A DNA stretch of 12,292 nt from an uncultured Collinsella sp. (GTDB lineage: Bacteria; Actinomycetota; Coriobacteriia; Coriobacteriales; Coriobacteriaceae). The notes beneath the pieces were generated by a model. It saw nothing but the letters and a program-made list of their open reading frames with translations. It made no database searches and was not told where the DNA came from. Where the stretch lies: the NCBI GenBank assembly GCA_902495085.1, contig CABUWA010000048.1, forward strand, positions 1 to 12,292, read 5' to 3'. Shown piece after piece: positions 1-5,307 of the stretch. The position numbers were made by a program, and so were the translations under genes. How positions within the stretch are numbered: the stretch's first letter is position 1; every line of letters starts with the position of its first letter.

Positions 1-821
1 ACCAGCGTGTCGCGCACGACGCGCGGCTGCTCGTGGATCTCCTTGAGCATAAAGTCGGGATAACCGCCCTTTTCTGCCATGTCCAGATCCCAGTCGATGT
101 GGGTGACCTTGGGCTCGATAACGTTGCCAGCCTCGTCGGTGTACTCGACGCCTGCGGGCGTGAGCTTGGCAAACTGACCGTCCTCGAGCACCACGACGTC
201 GCGGGTTGCGTCGATGAGCGCGATGACGTCGGAGGCGACATAGGCGCCGGTCTCGCCCGCGCCGACCACGATCGGGGAATCCTTGCGGGCCACGGCGATC
301 ACGCCGGGCTCGTCAGCGCACACGGCGGCCAGACCATAGGCACCGACCACGTGGGTGCAAGCCTCGCGCACGGAGGCCATCAGGTCGTGCGTCTCGGCAT
401 AAGCCTCTTCGATCAGATGCGCGAAGACCTCGGTATCGGTCTCGCTCTTAAAGTGGTGGCCGCGGTCCTCCAGCTCTTCGCGCAGCTCGGCGAAGTTCTC
501 GATGATGCCGTTGTGGACGATGGCGATACGACCGTCGCAGCTGGTGTGGGGGTGAGCGTTAACGACGGAGGGCTTGCCGTGAGTGGCCCAACGGGTGTGG
601 CCGATACCGCAGGTAGCGTCGCTGTCGATGTTGGAAAGCTCGCTCTCCAGGCCCGCGACCTTGCCCACGCGGCGGATGACGTCGAGGTGCGCCGCGGCGC
701 CCTCGCCCACCTCGAGCGCGACGCCCGAGGAGTCATAGCCGCGATACTCCATACGCTTGAGGCCCGTGACCAGGATGTTCTTTGCAATATCAGAACCGGT
801 GTAGCCGACGATTCCACACAT
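1..821 (-). CDS. glmS: Glutamine--fructose-6-phosphate aminotransferase (isomerizing), N-terminal part
   Basis: Makes glucosamine-6-phosphate from fructose-6-phosphate and glutamine, the first step toward UDP-GlcNAc and peptidoglycan, in the cytosol. The start ATG (821-819) gives MCGIVGYTG, with Cys2 as the N-terminal nucleophile of class II glutamine amidotransferases. Further family motifs follow: YRGYDSSG near residue 30, GHTRWATHG near 75, and HNGIIENF near 105. About 273 codons are present, covering the glutaminase domain and the linker; the sugar isomerase domains (the family is about 600 residues) lie beyond the window edge, so this is a cut by the window and not a truncation. A purine-rich GAAGGGA ribosome site precedes the ATG. 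The gene is divergent from the LacI gene at 1134. No frameshift is seen. Identification is secure. Confidence 0.96.
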   Translation of the reverse strand, partial: MCGIVGYTGSDIAKNILVTGLKRMEYRGYDSSGVALEVGEGAAAHLDVIRRVGKVAGLESELSNIDSDATCGIGHTRWATHGKPSVVNAHPHTSCDGRIAIVHNGIIENFAELREELEDRGHHFKSETDTEVFAHLIEEAYAETHDLMASVREACTHVVGAYGLAAVCADEPGVIAVARKDSPIVVGAGETGAYVASDVIALIDATRDVVVLEDGQFAKLTPAGVEYTDEAGNVIEPKVTHIDWDLDMAEKGGYPDFMLKEIHEQPRVVRDTL

Positions 822-922
822 AGGATAAATCCCTTCGTTCGCGTGACTGCAAGACGTCCACGCACAAGGGGCGCTGAGACGTATAACGTTCGAGTATTGT
901 ACTCACGCAAGCACAAGCTGAT

Positions 923-955
923 ATACCAGAAGTGGTATCTCAACTTAGATACCAC
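923..955. promoter_or_regulatory. Possible operator upstream of glmS: three TGGTAT half-sites
   Basis: The sequence shows a perfect 9-bp inverted repeat, GTGGTATCT (932-940) and AGATACCAC (947-955), around a 6-base spacer. A second inverted repeat, ATACCA (923-928) and TGGTAT (933-938), shares its right arm. It lies about 105-130 bases upstream of the glmS start, where a promoter would be expected. TGGTAT resembles half-sites of NagR/DasR-type GntR regulators of amino sugar genes, but the spacing differs from their compact palindrome, so the identity of the binding protein is a guess. A stem-loop in an mRNA leader is the alternative. Confidence 0.35.
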
Positions 956-1031
956 CCGATGCACACACGTCCAGCCGGTCCAAACCACCGCAAAGGTACC
1001 TGCCCCCTTCGTGGTGGTCGCGTTGGCAACA

Positions 1032-1082
1032 GCGTTTCCCCAGATAAAACCTGCCAAAATAAACCTGTCCCTTTTTGGTAGG
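1032..1082 (-). repeat. Dispersed palindromic repeat, copy 1
   Basis: It contains arms CCTGCCAAAA (1050-1059) and TTTTGGTAGG (1073-1082) plus a conserved flank GCGTTTCCCCAGATAAAA (1032-1049). Over about 51 bases it matches the reverse complement of copy 3 (4714-4764) with a single difference, and it is closely related to copy 2 (4240-4285). It ends only 10 bases before the -10 box of the LacI gene. It carries no coding capacity of its own. Confidence 0.8.
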
Positions 1083-1092
1083 TTTGGGATGC

Positions 1093-1098
1093 TACAAT
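1093..1098 (+). promoter_or_regulatory. -10 box of the first LacI gene
   Basis: TACAAT matches the sigma-A -10 consensus at five of six positions and lies 35 bases before the ATG at 1134. No good -35 hexamer sits 16-18 bases upstream; that stretch is the T-rich arm of repeat copy 1. The assignment is an inference from position. Confidence 0.45.
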
Positions 1099-1109
1099 CT
1101 GGCTTGTAC

Positions 1110-1123
1110 TTGAAACGCATCAA
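1110..1123. promoter_or_regulatory. LacI-type operator, probable autoregulatory site
   Basis: TTGAAACGCATCAA has 4-bp palindromic arms (TTGA/TCAA) around a central CpG, the usual layout of LacI/GalR operators. It lies between the candidate -10 box and the ATG and touches the AAAGGGG ribosome site, so a bound repressor would block its own gene. A similarly built site occurs before the second LacI gene (11016-11029). Binding is inferred. Confidence 0.45.
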
Positions 1124-1133
1124 AGGGGCCGCT

Positions 1134-2246
1134 ATGGCAAAGGTAAAAATCAGCGACGTCGCGCGCGAGGCCGGGGTTTCGTTGGGCACGGTTTCCAACG
1201 CGCTCAACCACCCCGAAAAGCTGCGTCCCGAGACCCTCAAGCTCATTAACGAAACCATCAATCGACTGGGCTACCTGCCCAACCAAAGCGCTCGTCAGCT
1301 CGCGGGCGGCGCCACCAAGTCCTTTGGCCTGGTGCTCCCCCGTCTCGACCACGGCTTTTCACTCCAAATCGCCAGCGGCGCCCACAACGAGGCCCGCAAG
1401 CACGGCTACGACCTGCTCATCGCCAACGCCGATAACGACGATATTCTCCAGGACCATTACCTGCGCTACTTTATGGGCACCCAGATGTCCGGCGTCATGG
1501 TTCAGCCCATGGCATCCCCCGACTGGCACCCCGCCCTGACCAAGATGCCCGTGCCGATCGTCCATCTGGACATCCATTGCTCCGAGCCCGGCTACTACGT
1601 GGCCGCCGACAACGAGGCACAAGGCCGCATCATCGCCGAGCTCGCCATCGCCCGCGGCGCGCACCATATTGTCGTCGTCGGCCGAGCAGAATTTATGCAA
1701 CTCACCCTGCGCGTCCTTGGCATTCATAAGGCGCTCGCCCTACATCCCGATATCAAGATCGAAGTCATCGACGCCGGCGAATGGAATACCGCCGCCGACG
1801 GCTACGGCATCGGCACCCAAATCGCCGCGCGCCCCGCCGACGAACGCCCCGATTTTGTCGTCGGCCTGACCGACGTGCTGGCCTCGGGCGTCATCTCGGC
1901 GCTGGTCGACAAAGGCATCGCCGTCCCCGGGCAAGTACGCGTAGCAGGTTGCGATGGCAACCCGCTCGCTTGGAGCGGATCGGTCCCGCTCACTACGGTA
2001 GCGCCCCCGGGCTACGAGATTGGCCGCAAGGGCGTTCAATTGCTCATGGAGCAAATCGAGAACAAGGCCCCAGCAAAGACCAAGCATATCCGCGTCGGCT
2101 CTACAGCGCGCACCGTCACCGCAGTCACCGCCGCCGAGGACATCAACCGCCAAGAACTGGTACGTCCGTTCCTGCTGGAACGCGCCAGCACCCAGGCAAG
2201 CAGCCAGACCGACGCCACGGCCATCAACCTCGGTGCGTATCTATAG
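1134..2246 (+). CDS. LacI/GalR-family transcriptional repressor
   Basis: A predicted DNA-binding sugar-responsive regulator of 370 residues. The reading frame is open far upstream, but the start at 1134 is chosen because it yields MAKVKISDVAREAGVSLGTVSNAL, the canonical LacI N-terminal helix-turn-helix (residues 5-25), and is preceded by AAAGGGG. The hinge region YLPNQSARQL follows at residues 47-56. Residues from about 62 form the periplasmic-binding-protein-like effector domain, with the usual late block containing AGCDGNPLAW and PLTTVAPP. The tail after about residue 335 runs to INLGAYL and is somewhat longer than usual. The neighbours glmS (divergent) and a HAD phosphatase (convergent) do not reveal the regulon; a LacI-like site in its own leader suggests autoregulation. 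The effector is unknown. Confidence 0.93.
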   Translation: MAKVKISDVAREAGVSLGTVSNALNHPEKLRPETLKLINETINRLGYLPNQSARQLAGGATKSFGLVLPRLDHGFSLQIASGAHNEARKHGYDLLIANADNDDILQDHYLRYFMGTQMSGVMVQPMASPDWHPALTKMPVPIVHLDIHCSEPGYYVAADNEAQGRIIAELAIARGAHHIVVVGRAEFMQLTLRVLGIHKALALHPDIKIEVIDAGEWNTAADGYGIGTQIAARPADERPDFVVGLTDVLASGVISALVDKGIAVPGQVRVAGCDGNPLAWSGSVPLTTVAPPGYEIGRKGVQLLMEQIENKAPAKTKHIRVGSTARTVTAVTAAEDINRQELVRPFLLERASTQASSQTDATAINLGAYL

Positions 2247-2272
2247 CACGCACGCAAGTATGCTAAGTCGCC

Positions 2273-2320
2273 GCTCAAGCAAAAGGGGCCCGACCATTGC
2301 CGGGCCCCTTTTGCTTGAGC
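2273..2320. terminator. Bidirectional rho-independent terminator
   Basis: A 20-bp perfect inverted repeat (2273-2292 and 2301-2320) encloses an 8-base loop. The GC-rich core GGGGCCCG is flanked by A-tracts on one side and T-tracts on the other, so it works as a terminator on either strand. It sits between the convergent LacI and HAD genes, 27 bases past the LacI stop and 39 bases past the HAD stop. Confidence 0.92.
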
Positions 2321-2359
2321 ACAAACGTGAGCAATCGCTCGTTTCAACACCGCAATTGT

Positions 2360-3010
2360 CTAGCGCACGGCCTTGACTGCCGCCGCCAGGTCGAACAACG
2401 TATCGAGCACGGCCTCGCAGCCATCCACCACGTCCTGCGGCAGCGGCACGATATCGGGGACGGCAAAGACATGGCAACCGGCCGTAATGCCCGAGACGCA
2501 ACCGTTGCGCGAATCCTCGACCACGGCACATTCCTCGGGAGCAAAGCCCGCGCGCTCGCAGGCGAGCAGATACATCTCGGGGTCGGGCTTGCCGTGCACG
2601 ACGTCCTCGCCACACGTTACCGTTTCAAACTTGTCAAAAAGACCGACCATCTTAAGGTTGCGCTCGGCCGTAACGAGGCGCGACGACGTCGCTAGACCCA
2701 CGTGATAGCCCGCAGCCAACAGCTCGTCTATGCACTCGGCGGCGCCGGCCTTAAGCTCCAGCTCGGTCTTGACCATCTCGTCACGAATCTCCTTGTGGCG
2801 GACATAGACCGCCTCGGTGGTTTCATGGCTGCCGTAATGCTCATCAAGGATGTCCATAACATCGGGCAGCGTGCGGCCGATAAACTGATGAATCAGCGCT
2901 TCATCAATCGCGAGCCCCAGCTCAGCGGCGCCTGCCTTCCAGGCCTTAATCCCCAAACGCTCGGTATCGACCAGCGTTCCATCCATGTCAAAAATAACAG
3001 CCTTGATCAT
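2360..3010 (-). CDS. HAD-superfamily hydrolase, subfamily IA (beta-phosphoglucomutase-like phosphatase)
   Basis: A 216-residue cytosolic enzyme predicted to hydrolyse or rearrange a small phosphorylated metabolite, probably a sugar phosphate. All four HAD motifs are visible: FDMDGT with nucleophile Asp8 and acid/base Asp10, the T/S motif LATSS near 106-110, Lys141 in HGKPDPEMY, and the acidic pair Glu165-Asp166 in VVEDS. Residues 15-80 form the helical C1 cap typical of the beta-PGM/phosphatase branch. The frame extends upstream, but the ATG at 3010-3008 starts exactly at the strand MIKAVIFDMDG and has GGGGGA before it. The gene is single, divergent from the larE-like gene and convergent with the LacI gene. 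The substrate cannot be told from sequence. Confidence 0.92.
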   Translation of the reverse strand: MIKAVIFDMDGTLVDTERLGIKAWKAGAAELGLAIDEALIHQFIGRTLPDVMDILDEHYGSHETTEAVYVRHKEIRDEMVKTELELKAGAAECIDELLAAGYHVGLATSSRLVTAERNLKMVGLFDKFETVTCGEDVVHGKPDPEMYLLACERAGFAPEECAVVEDSRNGCVSGITAGCHVFAVPDIVPLPQDVVDGCEAVLDTLFDLAAAVKAVR

Positions 3011-3183
3011 ATCGGTCCCCCATCGACTCTCGCTGTCGCGTTGCTGCAACTCTACCGCATTTGGCAACTTGTATATAACGTATATGCCATATTGCACTTT
3101 CGTTACACAGATAGAAGTCTTATGGCAAGTAACGCATTAGGATTATAGTTTTCGATCGAGTACTCAACGATAAGGAACGTTTC
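3011..3183. promoter_or_regulatory. AT-rich divergent promoter region (HAD and larE-like)
   Basis: These 173 bases separate two divergent start codons and are clearly more AT-rich than the genes around them, with a TATATAAC-type stretch near 3072-3079 and TATAGT at 3144-3149. They must hold promoters in both directions, but no hexamer pair with a good -35 and correct spacing stands out. No gene is seen. Confidence 0.4.
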
Positions 3184-4062
3184 ATGATTTTAGACACCAC
3201 GGCACCCGCAGAGGAGCTTCAAGACAAGCTATCGGCGCTCGAACAGCTGCTTTTGGCATACGGACGCGTCGCCATCGGCTTTTCCGGTGGTGTCGACAGC
3301 AGCTTTTTGGCCGCGGTCTGCGCCCGCATCATGCCTACCAATACCCTCCTCGTCCATCTCACCACGCCGCTCATCGGCACGCCCGAACAGACTTCGTTTG
3401 AGCAGTCCGTTGATGGGCAAGCTGATGAAGGGGCGCATTTTAAGCTCCCCGTGCTCAATCTTTCGGTCGATCAGCTGCAGCTCCCCCAGGTAGCCTGTAA
3501 CGATGCCAATCGCTGCTACCACTGCAAGCACGCCGGCTTTACCGCCATCGTCAACCACGCCAAGTCGCTCGGCTTTCCCACCGTCATCGATGGCAGCAAT
3601 GCAAGTGATCGCGGCGACTACCGCCCTGGTATGCGCGCGGCAAAAGAGCTCGGCGTACGCTCCCCTCTCATGGAGGTCGGCTTTACCAAGGACGAAGAGC
3701 GCGAGCTGCTGCGCGCATGGGGCTATCCCGTTTGGAACCTGCCGGCGGGAGCATGTCTTGCCACGCGCGTTCCCACGGGCGAGGAGCTTACGCGCGAGAA
3801 GGTCTCCCTGATTCGCGCCTGCGAGGATTACCTGCACGATCTTGATCTGGCACAGGTACGCGCGCGCTTGGTCGGCGGCTGCATGCATATCGAGGCCGCA
3901 CCCGCAGATGTCGCCAAGATTGCCACCCTCGGCGGTGCCGCCGTCGACGACAAGGGCAAGACCCCGCTGCCCGCCGTTATCGAGTCCGCGCTGCGCGAGC
4001 TGGGCTGCGACCATATCTCCCCCGAGGTCACCCCCTACATTCACGGCAACATGAACCTGTAG
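3184..4062 (+). CDS. larE: ATP-dependent sacrificial/[4Fe-4S] sulfur transferase, LarE family
   Basis: LarE proteins install sulfur on the nickel-pincer nucleotide cofactor of lactate racemase and related enzymes after adenylating the substrate. The 292-residue product has the PP-loop SGGVDSS at residues 34-40, and the typical SNASDRGDYRPGMRAAKELGVRSPL block near 139-163. Cysteines Cys111 and Cys114 (CYHC) and Cys191 (GACLATRVP) match the three-cysteine pattern known from LarE members that use a [4Fe-4S] cluster, in contrast to the single-cysteine type that sacrifices its own sulfur. The start ATG follows AAGGAA. No larA, larB or larC lies in the window, so partners must be elsewhere, or this may be a LarE-like enzyme with another role. 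Family assignment is strong, the exact role less so. Confidence 0.85.
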   Translation: MILDTTAPAEELQDKLSALEQLLLAYGRVAIGFSGGVDSSFLAAVCARIMPTNTLLVHLTTPLIGTPEQTSFEQSVDGQADEGAHFKLPVLNLSVDQLQLPQVACNDANRCYHCKHAGFTAIVNHAKSLGFPTVIDGSNASDRGDYRPGMRAAKELGVRSPLMEVGFTKDEERELLRAWGYPVWNLPAGACLATRVPTGEELTREKVSLIRACEDYLHDLDLAQVRARLVGGCMHIEAAPADVAKIATLGGAAVDDKGKTPLPAVIESALRELGCDHISPEVTPYIHGNMNL

Positions 4063-4064
4063 GT

Positions 4065-4087
4065 TGCGCCGTTTTACAAACGGCGCA
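4065..4087. terminator. Hairpin directly after larE-like gene
   Basis: TGCGCCGTTT (4065-4074) pairs with AAACGGCGCA (4078-4087) over 10 bp with a 3-base loop, starting 3 bases after the stop codon. There is no T-run after it, so it may be a 3' stabiliser or weak terminator and not a standard intrinsic terminator. Confidence 0.5.
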
Positions 4088-4140
4088 GCTGCGCGGCGCT
4101 GCGCAGGCCCCGGGCACGGCAATCTGACGTTCAACTTCAC

Positions 4141-4165
4141 GGGCGCGACCAAAAGGTCAGCGCCC
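4141..4165 (+). terminator. Probable intrinsic terminator of larE-like gene
   Basis: GGGCGCGACC (4141-4150) pairs with GGTC and GCGCCC (4155-4165, with one bulged A) over an AAAA loop. The stem is followed by GCTTGTTT, a modest T-rich tail. It lies 78 bases past the stop codon. Confidence 0.55.
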
Positions 4166-4239
4166 GCTTGTTTCACGTCACCTTACCGCACCCGGAGCCT
4201 GCTCGCTCGCATATGCTCAACCTGGACTGCGTTAACTGA

Positions 4240-4285
4240 CCTGCCAAAAAGGGACAGGTTTATTTTGGTAGGTTTTACCTGGGAA
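4240..4285 (+). repeat. Dispersed palindromic repeat, copy 2
   Basis: Arms CCTGCCAAAA (4240-4249) and TTTTGGTAGG (4263-4272) surround the conserved centre AGGGACAGGTTTA, followed by the tail TTTTACCTGGGAAA. It is in the same orientation as copy 3 and inverted relative to copy 1. Its tail is more diverged than in the other two. Confidence 0.8.
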
Positions 4286-4300
4286 ATATCGCAAGGCAAT

Positions 4301-4345
4301 CGCCCCTCTAGCACCCCTCTAGCTTCGAGAGACGCTAGAGGGGCG
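4301..4345. repeat. Inverted repeat with a duplicated arm
   Basis: CGCCCCTCTAGC (4301-4312) is perfectly complementary to GCTAGAGGGGCG (4334-4345). The 10-base arm core CCCCTCTAGC occurs a second time at 4315-4324, so the right arm can pair with either copy. It lies just past repeat copy 2 and before the decayed gene. It could act as a terminator for leftward transcription, but no T-run is present. Confidence 0.5.
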
Positions 4346-4357
4346 ACCCGGCTGCAT

Positions 4358-4489
4358 CTACTTCTTCCGATATCGGCGATTGCGGCTCGTCGATGAACCC
4401 ATTACCTCGATGAGTCCTTTATCTGCCATTTTTGGCAGATGGTAGTTGACGGACGAATTTTGGCATTCCGTCTCTCTAAAACAATAGAT
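4358..4489 (-). pseudogene. Remnant C-terminus of a winged-helix protein
   Basis: An open stretch of 43 codons ends in TAG at 4360-4358 and reads RETECQNSSVNYHLPKMADK followed by GLIEVMGSS and a basic tail RNRRYRKK. The SSVNYHLPKMADKGLIEV block looks like recognition helix plus wing of the winged-helix domain found at the C-terminus of some AlbA_2/RecG-like ATP-binding proteins. No good start codon exists; the only in-frame ATGs give two dozen residues or fewer. Upstream, other frames show short fragments such as LSKVREINLLF that would join it only through frameshifts. The reading as a decayed gene end is an inference; it could also be a chance open frame. Confidence 0.4.
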
Positions 4490-4535
4490 TTATCTCTCTA
4501 ACTTTAGAGAGATAAGCGCCTTGTTTTAGAGAGAC
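4470..4535. repeat. 66-base nested palindrome built from TTAGAGAGAY motifs
   Basis: Outer arms of 14 bp (4470-4483 and 4522-4535, ending GTTTTAGAGAGAC) are perfectly complementary. Then follow symmetric 6-base non-pairing segments (4484-4489 and 4516-4521), then inner arms of 12 bp, TTATCTCTCTAA (4490-4501) and TTAGAGAGATAA (4504-4515), separated by two bases. The symmetry axis is at 4502-4503. It is far more AT-rich than its surroundings. Confidence 0.8.
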
Positions 4536-4640
4536 ATTTAGAGAGATGTATCGAATTCACTGTTAGATTGCCCAATGTTATCTCTTTAACTAGCTTTCTC
4601 TTTAGAGAGACATTTAGAGAGACGAGCGCAATCTCTCTAA
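4470..4640. repeat. Cluster of eight TTAGAGAGAY motifs
   Basis: The 10-base motif occurs at 4504, 4526, 4538, 4602 and 4614 in forward orientation, and at 4470, 4492 and 4631 in reverse, with a degenerate copy at 4580. Two pairs (4526/4538 and 4602/4614) are spaced exactly 12 bases and form a 22-base direct repeat. On the minus strand one frame of these pairs reads Ser-Leu-Asn-Val-Ser-Leu, so part of the repetition could descend from a coding repeat. Confidence 0.75.
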
Positions 4641-4713
4641 TCAAGGGCTCCACTCTTTAAGGTGCACACTTCCTAACCGTGCCCTAAGTTGCGGTGAAAT
4701 AACTCACGATTAG

Positions 4714-4764
4714 CCTGCCAAAAAGGGACAGGTTTATTTTGGCAGGTTTTATCTGGGGAAACGC
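4714..4764 (+). repeat. Dispersed palindromic repeat, copy 3
   Basis: Perfect 10-bp arms CCTGCCAAAA (4714-4723) and TTTTGGCAGG (4737-4746) enclose AGGGACAGGTTTA, followed by TTTTATCTGGGGAAACGC. It is the most regular of the three copies and abuts the terminator of the sugar operon. It and copy 2 are direct repeats about 470 bases apart that bracket the AT-rich patch. Confidence 0.82.
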
Positions 4765-4768
4765 AAAT

Positions 4769-4801
4769 AGGGCCGTGACACCCATACGGCGTCGCGGCCC
4801 T
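4769..4801. terminator. Terminator hairpin downstream of the PTS operon
   Basis: AGGGCCGTGAC (4769-4779) and GTCGCGGCCCT (4791-4801) form an 11-bp stem with one imperfect pair and an 11-base loop. A TTTT tract follows on the plus strand and an AT-rich ATTTGCG on the minus strand. It lies 42 bases past the EIIA stop codon, where the leftward operon should end. Confidence 0.7.
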
Positions 4802-4843
4802 TTTCCTTGGAGAAGGATCAATTGATTGAACGGGATGACCGTT

Positions 4844-5296
4844 CTAGTCTTCGAGTCCGCTATTGATGAGCTCCGCAATCTCAACGGGATCGGTGCTCGC
4901 GCGCACCTTGTCACGGAAGCCGGCGTCCATCAGCATCACGGCAGCCTTGGAGAGCAGACGCAGGTGCGTAGTTCCGGCCTCGCCGGCGGGCACGTACAGC
5001 GCGAGCGCAACATCGACGAGCACCCCATCGAAGCTCGGCCATTCAACGGGCTCGGTCAGTTTAAGCACGGCAACGCCCGGCGTGTGGATCGCGTCGCTTT
5101 TGGCATGCGGAACGGCAAAACCGGCGACAAGGCCGGTCTCGGCCTCGTTCTCGCGAGCAATGAAGGCGGCCTCTACGGCAGATGCGTCATCGGCAAAGCC
5201 GAGCTCGATGGCCTGCTCGGACAAATAATGCAGGGCGTCCTCGCGCGAGGCGGCGGTATACCCGATTGTCACTTGGTTGGCAGATACAAATCCCAT
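4844..5296 (-). CDS. PTS fructose/mannitol-type EIIA component
   Basis: A soluble 150-residue phosphotransfer protein that takes phosphate from HPr and passes it to an EIIB domain. The motif GFAVPHAKSDAI places the phosphorylated histidine at His64, as in the EIIA-Fru/Mtl/Ntr (PTS_EIIA type-2) family, and the length is normal for a stand-alone domain. The start ATG at 5296-5294 has AAGGAAGG before it and lies 11 bases after the transketolase C-half stop, so it is translated as part of that operon. It is the last of six genes, while the only EIIBC is the first; the EIIBC lacks an EIIA domain, so the two are expected partners. An Ntr-type regulatory role is less likely given this context. Confidence 0.92.
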   Translation of the reverse strand: MGFVSANQVTIGYTAASREDALHYLSEQAIELGFADDASAVEAAFIARENEAETGLVAGFAVPHAKSDAIHTPGVAVLKLTEPVEWPSFDGVLVDVALALYVPAGEAGTTHLRLLSKAAVMLMDAGFRDKVRASTDPVEIAELINSGLED

Positions 5297-5307
5297 GGAA
5301 ACCTTCC

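Noticed and set aside
822..900. glmS ribozyme before glmS
   Set aside because: Under 80 bases of leader precede the candidate upstream elements, and no ribozyme-like core or pairing pattern is visible.
33..1133. N-terminal extension of the first LacI frame by 367 codons
   Set aside because: It runs antisense through glmS and non-coding DNA. The conserved LacI start and ribosome site at 1134 mark the real beginning.
2360..3097. Longer HAD start at 3097
   Set aside because: The extra 29 residues have no HAD similarity and cover the divergent promoter region; the ATG at 3010 starts exactly at the first strand.
3229..4176. A 315-codon minus-strand frame opposite the larE-like gene
   Set aside because: It has no family motif and is the antisense shadow of a gene with a PP-loop and conserved cysteines.
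4470..4640. CRISPR array
   Set aside because: The repeated units are 10-22 bases, in both orientations, with irregular spacing and no uniform spacers or cas genes.
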